44,823 bases of DNA from UBA5862 sp002408105 (GCA_034189125.1 JAXHVB010000139.1:1-44823), one strand, 5' to 3'. Counted from the first letter of the stretch, positions 35,143-42,661 are shown. The notes: generated by a model from the sequence alone, not told the origin. A program made the numbers and translations.

Positions 35143-36207
35143 ATGCCACTGATCAGCATGCGCCAGTTGTTGGACCACGCCGCCGAGCACGACTACGGGG
35201 TGCCCGCATTCAACGTCAACAACCTGGAGCAAATGCGCGCCATCATGGAGGGCGCAGAGGAAACCAACAGCCCGGTCATCGTGCAGGCATCGGCCGGCGC
35301 ACGCAAATACGCCGGGCCGAACTTTCTGCGCCACCTGATCCTTGCTGCGGTGGAAGAATTCCCTCAGATTCCCGTGGTCATGCACCAGGACCACGGGGTG
35401 TCTCCCGCAGTTTGCCAGCGTTCAATCCAACTGGGCTTTTCCTCCGTCATGATGGACGGGTCCCTGGGGGAAGACGGCAAGACCCCCATGGACTACGCCT
35501 ACAATGTCGATGTGACCCGCCGCGTGGTGGAGATGGCCCACGCCTGTGGGGTTTCGGTGGAAGGCGAGCTGGGTTGCCTCGGCTCACTCGAAACCGGTGA
35601 GGCTGGCGAGGAGGATGGCATTGGCGCCGCGGGCACCCTGACCCACGACCAAATGCTCACCGACCCGGAGGAGGCGGCCCATTTTGTTAAGGAAACCGGC
35701 GTTGACGCACTGGCCATCGCGATCGGAACCAGCCATGGGGCGTACAAATTCAGCCGCCCACCCACGGGGGACATCCTGGCGATCGACCGGATCAAAGCGA
35801 TTCACGAACGCATTCCCGACACCCACCTGGTGATGCACGGTTCGTCTTCTGTACCCCAAGAGTGGTTGGCGGTCATCAATGAATACGGGGGAGAGATCCC
35901 GGAAACCTACGGCGTGCCCGTCGAAGAGATTCAAGCGGGCATTCGCTATGGGGTGCGCAAGGTGAACATCGACACCGACCTGCGCTTGGCTTCCACCGGA
36001 GCGATTCGCCGCTTCATGGCGAAAAACCCTGCTGAGTTCGACCCGCGCAAGTACTTGAAGGAAACCGTGACCGCGATGAAAGAGGTGGTCAAAGCGCGCT
36101 ACGAAGCCTTTGGCACCGCGGGGCAAGCCGACCGCATCCGCCCGCTGTCGCTCGAAGCCATGTTTGAACGTTACGCCCGTGGGGAGTTGGACCCGCGGGT
36201 GAACTGA
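35143..36207 (+). CDS. fba: fructose-bisphosphate aldolase, class II
   Basis: Zinc-dependent aldolase of glycolysis and gluconeogenesis, 354 residues. Zn/active-site motifs are VPAFNVNNLEQM, VVMHQDHGVSP, MMDGSLGEDGKTPMDYAYNV, EGELGCLGSLETG and IAIGTSHGAYKF, then LVMHGSSSVP and KVNIDTDLRLA. The length and these motifs fit the Calvin-cycle-subtype class II aldolases common in proteobacteria. The ATG at 35143 follows AAGGAG; the longer open frame lies inside pgk. A pyruvate kinase gene is not found between pgk and fba. Confidence 0.97.
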   Translation: MPLISMRQLLDHAAEHDYGVPAFNVNNLEQMRAIMEGAEETNSPVIVQASAGARKYAGPNFLRHLILAAVEEFPQIPVVMHQDHGVSPAVCQRSIQLGFSSVMMDGSLGEDGKTPMDYAYNVDVTRRVVEMAHACGVSVEGELGCLGSLETGEAGEEDGIGAAGTLTHDQMLTDPEEAAHFVKETGVDALAIAIGTSHGAYKFSRPPTGDILAIDRIKAIHERIPDTHLVMHGSSSVPQEWLAVINEYGGEIPETYGVPVEEIQAGIRYGVRKVNIDTDLRLASTGAIRRFMAKNPAEFDPRKYLKETVTAMKEVVKARYEAFGTAGQADRIRPLSLEAMFERYARGELDPRVN

Positions 36208-36230
36208 ACACCGCCCAGCGGCGGCGCAGA

Positions 36231-37211
36231 GTGGAGCACATTGGCTTCGATCCCGAAGTGGTGCGCGCCGCGCTGCGGCCGCTGGACCTGGCTACCCCGC
36301 CTGCCCCCACCGAGCAGGAGCAGGCCTATTTCGCCCACTACGGGATTGATTTCGAGGCCCAGCAACCGGACCTGACCCACCACTTTGGGTGTTACGAAAC
36401 CGAAGTCTTCTCGATCGCGGCGCACCACTGGGAGGTGCCTTCCAGCAAACGCCGTGGCACGGCGGTGGTGGTGCACGGGTACTTTGATCACGTCGGCCTC
36501 TACCGTCACCTGATTCGGTTCTGCCTGGACGCAGGCTTTTCGGTGTTCGCCTTTGATCTGCCCGGGCATGGGCTCTCCAGTGGACCACGCGCCCACATTG
36601 AGCGCTTTGAACACTACGATGAGGCCCTCGTCGCCGGGCTTGATTTGCTTGAGGCGCACGAACACCGCGGCGCTTCAACGCGCCCCTGGGTGTTGATGGG
36701 CCAGAGCACGGGGGGAGCGGTTGGGATGTACCACCTCAACCGCCACGGCTACACCTTGGACAACAGCCCGTTCGCCAGCACCGTGCTCTTTGCACCCTTG
36801 GTGCGGCCCAGCAATTGGGCGCGTGACCGGTGGAAGCACGCCATTGGTCGGTACTTCGTCGATTCGCAGCCGCGGGAGTTTTCCGACAACAGTGGGGACC
36901 CGGATTTTTTGCGCTTCTTGCGTGAGTCGGACCCCTTGCAACCGCGGCTGCTGGCCGTGCCCTGGGTGACTGCGCTGAAGCGCTGGCTGCGTCAGTTCGA
37001 CCGGCTGCCTGCATCGCAACTGGACCCGCTGGTGATCCAGGGCCAACAGGATGGCACCGTGGATTGGCGCTTCAATGTCCCCTACATTGGCCGCAAGTTC
37101 GCTGGCACCCAGGTGCATTTCTTGCCCGAGGCCCGCCACCACCTGGTGAATGAAAGCGCACCGCTGCGCGAGCAGATGTTCGACGCCGTGGCGCAGTACC
37201 TCGATCGCTGA
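36231..37211 (+). CDS. alpha/beta hydrolase (serine aminopeptidase S33 / lysophospholipase-like)
   Basis: A 326-residue alpha/beta hydrolase of the Hydrolase_4 type. Seen are the oxyanion region VVVHGYFDHVGLYRHLI, DLPGHGLSSGPR, nucleophile elbow GQSTGG (Ser near residue 164), the acid in QGQQDGTVDW and the catalytic His in ARHHLVNES. Such proteins are annotated as monoacylglycerol lipases or PldB-like lysophospholipases; the true substrate is not evident. No signal peptide. The GTG start at 36231 has a poor ribosome site and lies 23 bp after fba, so it may be read with the glycolytic genes. Confidence 0.8.
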   Translation: MEHIGFDPEVVRAALRPLDLATPPAPTEQEQAYFAHYGIDFEAQQPDLTHHFGCYETEVFSIAAHHWEVPSSKRRGTAVVVHGYFDHVGLYRHLIRFCLDAGFSVFAFDLPGHGLSSGPRAHIERFEHYDEALVAGLDLLEAHEHRGASTRPWVLMGQSTGGAVGMYHLNRHGYTLDNSPFASTVLFAPLVRPSNWARDRWKHAIGRYFVDSQPREFSDNSGDPDFLRFLRESDPLQPRLLAVPWVTALKRWLRQFDRLPASQLDPLVIQGQQDGTVDWRFNVPYIGRKFAGTQVHFLPEARHHLVNESAPLREQMFDAVAQYLDR

Positions 37212-37214
37212 GGC

Positions 37215-37237
37215 GCGGGTGCCTGGAGGGCGCCCGC
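37215..37237 (+). repeat. GC-rich hairpin after the hydrolase gene
   Basis: GCGGGTGCC and GGCGCCCGC flank TGGAG and can form a 9-bp RNA stem with one U-G pair, starting 4 bp after the hydrolase stop. The following bases (AGCGTTGG) contain no U-run, so an intrinsic terminator is doubtful, but the position between a gene end and the next promoter is suggestive. Confidence 0.35.
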
Positions 37238-37245
37238 AGCGTTGG

Positions 37246-37251
37246 TACAAT
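37246..37251 (+). promoter_or_regulatory. putative -10 box for the yhhQ-pterin run
   Basis: TACAAT sits 33 bp ahead of the yhhQ ATG, downstream of the hairpin at 37215-37237. No clear -35 box is present at 17 bp. A start here would give a leader of about 25 nt, which leaves no room for a preQ1 riboswitch. Confidence 0.4.
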
Positions 37252-37283
37252 GCTGACTTTCGCCCATCGATTGAGGCCGATGC

Positions 37284-38024
37284 ATGTCCGCACCCAAGCC
37301 GCACCAAGTGACTTCGCCGCCGCTGCCCTGGGCCGAACGTGTTTACGTCTTGTTGGCCATGATGTTTGTCACGCTGCTGGTGCTCACCAACATCATCGGT
37401 CAAAAGCTCTTTGTGTGGTTTGGAGAAACCCTGACCGCTGGCATCATCACCTATCCCCTCACTTTTCTGATCACCGACGTGGTGTCGGAAATTTTCGGCA
37501 AGCGGCGGGCAGATCGCATGGTGCTGATGGGGTTTTGCATGAGCTTGTTGATGCTGGTGATCGTGCAGATTTCCATTGCGCTACCCGCCTCGCCGTTTTG
37601 GACGTCCACCATCGCCGAGGGGCTCGACAACGGCGAGGCCATGCAGAATGCGTGGGTGGCGAGTTTTGGTGTCGGCTGGTGGCTGGTCACAGGCTCGATG
37701 ACTGCTTACCTGGTTGCCCAGTTGACCGACAATTTCTTGTTCCACTTCTGGCGCGGGGTCACCCGGGGCAAGCACCTGTGGCTGCGCAACAATGGTTCGA
37801 CCATGGTGTCTCAGCTGCTCGATACATTCATCGTCAATTCGTTTCTGTTCTACGGCGCCTTCGGGTGGGAGTTCATTCAAGGCATTCAGGTGATGGCAGT
37901 GATCTACCTGTTCAAACTCGCGATCGCGGCTTGTGACACCCCATTTTGCTACCTGGCGATCTTTGCCGTGCGTCGGTTCATTGAGCGCATGGACAGCGAT
38001 TTTTCGGTGCTGCGCACCACATGA
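37284..38024 (+). CDS. yhhQ: queuosine precursor transporter, YhhQ/VUT family
   Basis: A 246-residue inner-membrane protein with about six hydrophobic helices. Family marks are VLTNIIGQK in the first helix, TYPLTFLITDVVSEIFGKRRA, and GSTMVSQLLDTFIVNS. The family imports queuosine precursors (preQ0/preQ1) for tRNA modification. It stands at the head of a run with a HAD-Nudix protein, folB and a pteridine-reductase-like SDR. Queuosine and folate share the GTP cyclohydrolase I product, so the grouping is metabolically sensible. Its stop overlaps the next start as ATGA. Confidence 0.92.
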   Translation: MSAPKPHQVTSPPLPWAERVYVLLAMMFVTLLVLTNIIGQKLFVWFGETLTAGIITYPLTFLITDVVSEIFGKRRADRMVLMGFCMSLLMLVIVQISIALPASPFWTSTIAEGLDNGEAMQNAWVASFGVGWWLVTGSMTAYLVAQLTDNFLFHFWRGVTRGKHLWLRNNGSTMVSQLLDTFIVNSFLFYGAFGWEFIQGIQVMAVIYLFKLAIAACDTPFCYLAIFAVRRFIERMDSDFSVLRTT

Positions 38025-39088
38025 TCCGGAACCTCATCCTGGATTGGTCTGGAACCCTGTGTGACGACGAGGCGCTGACCCTCTCGGTCACCAACGAAGT
38101 GCTCGCTCACTATGGCGCCGGCCCGCTGGACGCGGAAACCTACCGACGTGAATTTTGCATTCCGGTCGAAGGCTTTTACCACCGCCACACAGGGCCCGTG
38201 CCACGGGCTGAGCTGGACCAGGTGTTCTTTGCGGCCTACCGGCGCTGCCTGGACGATGCGGTGCTGTTTCCGCATGTGCGCCTGTTGCTGGAGCTGGCGC
38301 AGTTTCGTGGTGTGCGCACCGCGGTGCTTTCCACCATGGACATCGGCTTGCTGGAGGCGCTCATCGAACGCAATGACCTTGGGGCTCACCTGGATCGGGT
38401 GCGTGGCAATGCGGGCGATAAGATCCCGGCGCTCAAGGAGCTGCTGAGCGAGCAAGGCTGGGCGCCGGACGAAACCCTCTTCGTCGGTGACACCCCCCAC
38501 GATCTGGAAGCGGCCCACGCAGCCGGCTGCATGGCGGGCGCTGCGGCCTATGGGTACAGCAGCGCTGAGAAGCTGCAAAACGCTCGCCCAGACCACTGGT
38601 TCGAAGACACCACGGCCCTGGTGCGCCACTGTGATCGGGAGCAACTCATCAACACGGAGCGGCGCGCCATCGCGACCGTGGGTGGCCTGGTGTACAACGG
38701 CCACGGTGAAGTGTTGCTGGTGCGGACCCGCAAGTGGTCCAACAAGTACGGCCTGCCCGGGGGCAAGATCGACTATGGCGAAACCATGGAGGCCGCGTAC
38801 AAGCGGGAGCTATGGGAAGAGACCGGGCTGAGACTGGACAATGCGCGCTGGCTGGTGGCGTTGGACTCGGTGGAGAGCCCCGAATTTCACGTGCCGCGCC
38901 ACTTTCTACTCATCAATTACTTCTCGACCGTCGTGGGCCGCCCTGAACTGCGCGCCAACTATGAATCCCAGGACATCGGCTGGTTCGGCGTCGAGCAGGC
39001 CCTTGACCTCGACCTCAACCAACCCACCCGCGCTGCCATCATGGCCGCACGGGACCGGGGTTGGCTGGAGGACAGACCAGCACATTGA
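38021..39088 (+). CDS. HAD hydrolase-Nudix hydrolase fusion, candidate dihydroneopterin triphosphate processing enzyme
   Basis: A 355-residue two-domain protein. Residues 1-205 are a HAD domain with a cap: motif I DWSGT (D8, with S10 where the second Asp is usual), motif II S104-T105, motif III K134 and motif IV GDTPHD (D157, D161). Residues about 220-350 are a Nudix domain with an intact Nudix box, G248, E254 and R262-E-L-W-E-E-T-G-L270. It overlaps yhhQ by 4 bp and lies 14 bp before folB. Folate synthesis needs removal of pyrophosphate (Nudix, as FolQ/NudB) and of phosphate (unidentified in many bacteria) before FolB, so one protein could do both. That function is inferred. Alternatives are nucleotide housekeeping or cofactor repair. 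Confidence 0.85.
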   Translation: MIRNLILDWSGTLCDDEALTLSVTNEVLAHYGAGPLDAETYRREFCIPVEGFYHRHTGPVPRAELDQVFFAAYRRCLDDAVLFPHVRLLLELAQFRGVRTAVLSTMDIGLLEALIERNDLGAHLDRVRGNAGDKIPALKELLSEQGWAPDETLFVGDTPHDLEAAHAAGCMAGAAAYGYSSAEKLQNARPDHWFEDTTALVRHCDREQLINTERRAIATVGGLVYNGHGEVLLVRTRKWSNKYGLPGGKIDYGETMEAAYKRELWEETGLRLDNARWLVALDSVESPEFHVPRHFLLINYFSTVVGRPELRANYESQDIGWFGVEQALDLDLNQPTRAAIMAARDRGWLEDRPAH

Positions 39089-39102
39089 CCGGAGCCTGAC
39101 CT

Positions 39103-39465
39103 GTGCGCGGAACCATCCTGATTGAACAGCTGCAACTGCACTGCATCATCGGCATCCTGCCGGCTGAGCGCGTGAACCCACAGCCCCTCCTGATCGAGGT
39201 GGCGATGGAGACGGACTTCAGTGAAGCGGCCGCCAGCGAGTCGGTGACCGATACGGTCGACTACGCGGAGGTCGCGGCACGCTTGCAGGGCCTTGTCCAC
39301 GAGCGTCAGTACCAACTGGTCGAGACCCTGGTGGCTGAGGCGGGTGCAGCGATCCTCGAGTGGCAACCCCGCGTCCAGCAGGTGACGGTGACCGCGCGCA
39401 AGCCCAACGCCGTGGCCGAGGCCGGGGCTGTGGGCGCGCGATTGACCCTCAGCCGCAATGACTGA
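39103..39465 (+). CDS. folB: dihydroneopterin aldolase
   Basis: Converts 7,8-dihydroneopterin to 6-hydroxymethyl-7,8-dihydropterin and glycolaldehyde in folate synthesis; some members also act as epimerase. It is 120 residues, as usual. Seen are the early Glu in GILPAERVNPQ (E22), TDTVDYAEVAARL, the QLVETL block and ARKPNAV with the catalytic Lys near residue 100. The start is GTG at 39103 with GGAG about 8 bp before. The 3' end overlaps the SDR gene by 8 bp. Confidence 0.94.
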   Translation: MRGTILIEQLQLHCIIGILPAERVNPQPLLIEVAMETDFSEAAASESVTDTVDYAEVAARLQGLVHERQYQLVETLVAEAGAAILEWQPRVQQVTVTARKPNAVAEAGAVGARLTLSRND

Positions 39466-40228
39466 ACCACTGCAGGGGCGGGTCGCACTGGTGACCGGCG
39501 GTGCCCAGCGCACCGGCCGCGACATTGCCCTGGCCCTGGCCGAGGCCGGGGCGGACCTGGTGGTGCACTACCGGCAAAGCGCCGCTGCGGCGGACAGCTT
39601 GCGCCGTGCGGTTAGGGACCTGGGCCGGCGCTGCTGGTGCTTCGCGGCGGACTTCTCTGACCCGGCGGCCGTGACCGCATTGGCCGCGCGGGTGACCGAG
39701 GAGGTCGGGGTGCTAGACGTGCTGGTCAACAATGTGGGGGTCTATCCGGTCGCCCGAACCCTGGCGCAGACGCCGGAGGACTTCGCGGCCACCTTCCAGA
39801 CCAACCTGTTTGCTCCCTACGCACTGATTCGCGGTTGCATGCCCTTGCTGATCAATTCTGAGGCTGGGCAGGTCATCAACATCGGCTATGCGGGTACAGA
39901 GCTGCTGACCGCCAACACCCATGCTGCCACCTACCAGCTCACCAAGACTGCGCTGTTGCTGCTCACCAAGAACATTGCCCTTGAGTACGGACCTGCGGGG
40001 GTGCGCGCCAACATGCTGAGCCCTGGTCAGCTGGACAACTCGGTGGACCTTCCCGACCGCGCTGAACAGGCCATCCCCTTGGGGCGCCCGGGAACGCCGG
40101 CCGACATTGCCGCGGCGATCCTGTTTCTGTTGACGACGGGCAGCTACATCACCGGCGTCAACCTGGATGTTGCCGGTGGCTACAAGCTGGCGTTGGCACG
40201 GCACCTGGAACCCCCGGACGCGGTTTAG
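39458..40228 (+). CDS. short-chain dehydrogenase, pteridine reductase-like (FolM-like)
   Basis: A 256-residue SDR. The nucleotide loop is TGGAQRTGR (residues 13-21) with the Arg seen in pteridine reductases (PTR1, FolM), which prefer NADPH; NNVGVYP and the Y159-x3-K163 pair follow. The residue normally 12-14 positions before the Tyr (Ser in most SDRs, Asp in PTR1/FolM) is not evident; the region reads INIGYAGTE. SPGQLDNSV replaces the usual substrate loop. Overlap with folB supports a role in dihydromonapterin or dihydrofolate reduction, but the active-site change leaves room for a different reaction. Confidence 0.78.
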   Translation: MTEPLQGRVALVTGGAQRTGRDIALALAEAGADLVVHYRQSAAAADSLRRAVRDLGRRCWCFAADFSDPAAVTALAARVTEEVGVLDVLVNNVGVYPVARTLAQTPEDFAATFQTNLFAPYALIRGCMPLLINSEAGQVINIGYAGTELLTANTHAATYQLTKTALLLLTKNIALEYGPAGVRANMLSPGQLDNSVDLPDRAEQAIPLGRPGTPADIAAAILFLLTTGSYITGVNLDVAGGYKLALARHLEPPDAV

Positions 40229-40243
40229 GTGGCGCCGGCAGGG

Positions 40244-40561
40244 ATGAAGTGGCTGTGGGCCGTATTCTGTGTGTTGGGGACGCTGGTGCCGATGAGCCAG
40301 CTTGCCCTCTGGATCGCCGAGTACGGCCCGGACCTGCCGCGGATGGTGCAGCAGGTGGGTGGCGATCGGCTCAGCCGCTTTGCCTGGCTGGATGTGGTCC
40401 TCTCCGCACTCGCCCTGATCGCCTATGTGCTTTGGGACCAGGCCCGCGGCGGCTTTCGCCACGCCGTTTGGGTGATTCTGGCCACCTGTACCATTGGAGT
40501 GTCTTTGGGCCTGCCGCTGTACTTTCTGTTGAAGCCAAACACGAAGTCGAGTGCGCAATGA
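40244..40561 (+). CDS. DUF2834 family small membrane protein
   Basis: A 105-residue protein with three hydrophobic helices (about residues 4-24, 43-63 and 73-95). It resembles DUF2834, small membrane proteins of unknown role. It follows the SDR gene directly; the start may be GTG 40229, touching the SDR stop, or ATG 40244, which is preceded by AGGTGG. No catalytic motif is visible. It may be co-transcribed with the pterin genes, but a shared function is not implied by its sequence. Confidence 0.65.
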   Translation: MKWLWAVFCVLGTLVPMSQLALWIAEYGPDLPRMVQQVGGDRLSRFAWLDVVLSALALIAYVLWDQARGGFRHAVWVILATCTIGVSLGLPLYFLLKPNTKSSAQ

Positions 40562-40717
40562 TCCACCAGCGGTTCCGTTCATGGGGTGCTGGCCTGGCAT
40601 CCGTGTGCTGGGTGAGAAGACGTCCTGATTGGGTGCGGCGCCTGACCACCCGGTGTTCACTGTAATCGATGCCAGCGATCGAAATTTTGCGGTGGAGATT
40701 TTCCCTGCGTGCCCCCA

Positions 40718-40735
40718 GATTGGTTCGTTCCAATC
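40718..40735. repeat. inverted repeat in the region ahead of trxB
   Basis: GATTGG-TTCGTT-CCAATC is a perfect 6-bp inverted repeat with a 6-bp loop, 80 bp before trxB. A second GC-rich repeat, ACGGGCGCG / CGCGCCGT with one bulge, spans about 40754-40778. The 254-bp region 40562-40815 contains no gene that I can support and presumably carries the trxB promoter, although no clear -10/-35 pair was found. Confidence 0.35.
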
Positions 40736-40815
40736 CAGCCCGATCCTGCGGAACGGGCGCGGGCAGCACTCGCGCCGTCCCGATCCACCGCCAACCAAAT
40801 CCGAGGAGACCCTGA

Positions 40816-41793
40816 ATGACCACCGAAACCCGCCACAGCAAGCTCTTGATTCTGGGTTCCGGGCCCGCCGGGTATACCGCCGCGGTTTACGCCGCGCGGG
40901 CGAACCTTTCGCCCCTGCTCCTGACCGGCATGCAAATGGGTGGACAACTGACCACCACCACGGAGGTTGAAAACTGGCCGGGCGGACCGGCGGACCTGCA
41001 GGGGCCAGGGCTGATGGAGGACATGAAGGCCCACGCCGAGCGGATGGGCACCGAAGTTGTTTTTGACCACATCCACAAGGCCCGACTCGACCAGCGACCC
41101 TTTGTGCTGGAAGGTGACCAAGGGGTATACAGCTGCGATGCGCTCATCATCGCCACAGGGGCCAGCGCGCAGTACCTTGGGCTGGAATCTGAGCAAGCGT
41201 TCATGGGGCGCGGAGTGTCAGCCTGCGCCACCTGCGACGGCTTCTTTTACCGCAAAAAACCGGTTGCCGTGATCGGGGGCGGCAACACCGCGGTCGAAGA
41301 GGCCTTGTACCTCGCCAACATCGCCAGTCAAGTGACCCTGGTGCACCGTCGCGACGCCCTGCGGGCAGAGAAAATCCTGCAAGACCGCCTGTTCAAGAAG
41401 GTGGAGGAAGGCAAAATCCTGTTGGCCTTCGACCGCGTGTTGGATGAAGTGCTGGGCGACGACAGTGGGGTCACCGGCATGCGCATCCGCAGCGTACACG
41501 ACGGCGCGACCGAAGACTTGAACGTCGATGGAGTCTTTATCGCCATTGGCCACACCCCCAACACCGGGCTGTTCACGGACCAGCTGGAGATGGAGGGTGG
41601 CTACATCAAGGTCCAAAGCGGGACCGCGGGCAACGCCACGGCAACGAGCATCCCAGGTGTGTTCGCCTGTGGGGACGTGATGGACCACGTCTATCGGCAA
41701 GCCATCACCTCGGCTGGTACCGGCTGCATGGCGGCGCTCGACGCTGAGCGCCACCTTGATGAGCTGGCAGTGAAGGGTCAGCCCGTCGTTTAG
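40816..41793 (+). CDS. trxB: thioredoxin-disulfide reductase
   Basis: FAD- and NADPH-dependent enzyme that reduces thioredoxin. It has 325 residues. Seen are the FAD loop ILGSGPAGYTAAVYAARA, MGGQLTTTTEVENWPG, the redox pair CATC in SACATCDGFFY, the NADPH loop VIGGGNTAVEEALYL, HRRDALRAEKI, and the C-terminal GVFACGDVMDHVYRQA. GAGGAG precedes the ATG at good distance. Confidence 0.97.
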   Translation: MTTETRHSKLLILGSGPAGYTAAVYAARANLSPLLLTGMQMGGQLTTTTEVENWPGGPADLQGPGLMEDMKAHAERMGTEVVFDHIHKARLDQRPFVLEGDQGVYSCDALIIATGASAQYLGLESEQAFMGRGVSACATCDGFFYRKKPVAVIGGGNTAVEEALYLANIASQVTLVHRRDALRAEKILQDRLFKKVEEGKILLAFDRVLDEVLGDDSGVTGMRIRSVHDGATEDLNVDGVFIAIGHTPNTGLFTDQLEMEGGYIKVQSGTAGNATATSIPGVFACGDVMDHVYRQAITSAGTGCMAALDAERHLDELAVKGQPVV

Positions 41794-41869
41794 GCGCTGG
41801 GCCCCGCCGTTGAGCGAACACGAGCCCGTTGCGGTTTTGTGGGCGGGGATCTCCTTCGTCGAGGCAGGT

Positions 41870-41897
41870 CACAGGCGCCTGAGCGGCAGGCGCTGTG
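41870..41897. repeat. strong hairpin between trxB and gpmA
   Basis: CACAG-G-CGCCTG and CAGGCG-CTGTG flank AGCGG. This makes an 11-bp stem with one bulged G and a 5-base loop, in the 178-bp trxB-gpmA gap and just upstream of the proposed gpmA -10 box. No T-run follows, so it is not a classical terminator; it may be a REP-like or regulatory element. Confidence 0.4.
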
Positions 41898-41910
41898 CGG
41901 CCCAAGCGGC

Positions 41911-41916
41911 TACAAT
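41911..41916 (+). promoter_or_regulatory. putative -10 box for gpmA
   Basis: TACAAT lies 55 bp before the gpmA ATG, in a context (GCTACAATTCCG) like the one proposed ahead of yhhQ. No good -35 box is present. Confidence 0.4.
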
Positions 41917-41971
41917 TCCGCGGGTTCATTGACGGCACCGTCGTCTCCCATCCAGCCATTAGGAAACGCCC

Positions 41972-42661
41972 ATGGAAGCCTCGCTCGTTCTCGTTCGCCA
42001 CGGTCAATCGGTTTGGAACGCCCAGAACCGGTTCACCGGTTGGGTTGATGTGCCACTGGCCACCAAGGGCTGGGAGGAGGCCACCCGGGCGGGGCAGCAC
42101 CTCAAGACCATGCGCTTTGATGCAGCCTACACCTCGCACCTGCAACGGGCGATTTGCACCCTCCAGGTGGTGCTGCGGGAAAGCGAAAGCGGCCAAACGC
42201 CCATCTTCTTCCCCGCCGCGGATACCCTGCCGCGCGAACAGTACGCGCTGAAGGATGGGGAGTTCCCGGTTTACCTGCACGCAACGGCACTGGCCGAGCG
42301 CCACTACGGCGACCTGCAAGGCCTCAACAAGGACGAAGTGCGCGAGCGCCACGGCGAAGCGCAGTTCAAGAAATGGCGGCGCGGATACGACACGCCGCCC
42401 CCCAACGGCGAAAGCCTCAAGGACACCTGCGAGCGGGTCATGCCGTACTTCGATATCGAAATTCGCCCGCGCCTGGCACTGGGTGAAACCGTATTGATTT
42501 CCGCCCATGGCAATTCGCTGCGCGCGCTGACCAAGGAACTTGAGCAGATCGCTGAGGACGACATTGTGGGCGTTGAGATCCCGACCGGGGTGCCGATCCG
42601 GTATCGCCTCGACGTCACCGACGACGCCCTGCGGGTGCTGAACAAAGAAGTGCTCGACTGA
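41972..42661 (+). CDS. gpmA: 2,3-bisphosphoglycerate-dependent phosphoglycerate mutase
   Basis: Interconverts 3- and 2-phosphoglycerate. At 229 residues it is a little shorter than E. coli GpmA (250). The phosphohistidine motif is VLVRHGQSVWN near the N-terminus, followed by NRFTGWVDVPLATKGWEEA, TSHLQRAICTL, ALAERHYGDLQGLNK, PPPNGESLKDTCERV and the second His in SAHGNSLRAL. It ends the plus-strand run and is convergent with the universal stress gene across 56 bp. Confidence 0.95.
   Translation: MEASLVLVRHGQSVWNAQNRFTGWVDVPLATKGWEEATRAGQHLKTMRFDAAYTSHLQRAICTLQVVLRESESGQTPIFFPAADTLPREQYALKDGEFPVYLHATALAERHYGDLQGLNKDEVRERHGEAQFKKWRRGYDTPPPNGESLKDTCERVMPYFDIEIRPRLALGETVLISAHGNSLRALTKELEQIAEDDIVGVEIPTGVPIRYRLDVTDDALRVLNKEVLD

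Noticed and set aside
36231..37211. Specific assignment of the alpha/beta hydrolase as a lysophospholipase
   Set aside because: The fold and catalytic triad are clear, but nothing in the sequence fixes the substrate.
37252..37283. preQ1 riboswitch ahead of the queuosine precursor transporter
   Set aside because: With the likely -10 box at 37246 the leader is about 25 nt, too short, and no preQ1-I core sequence is seen.
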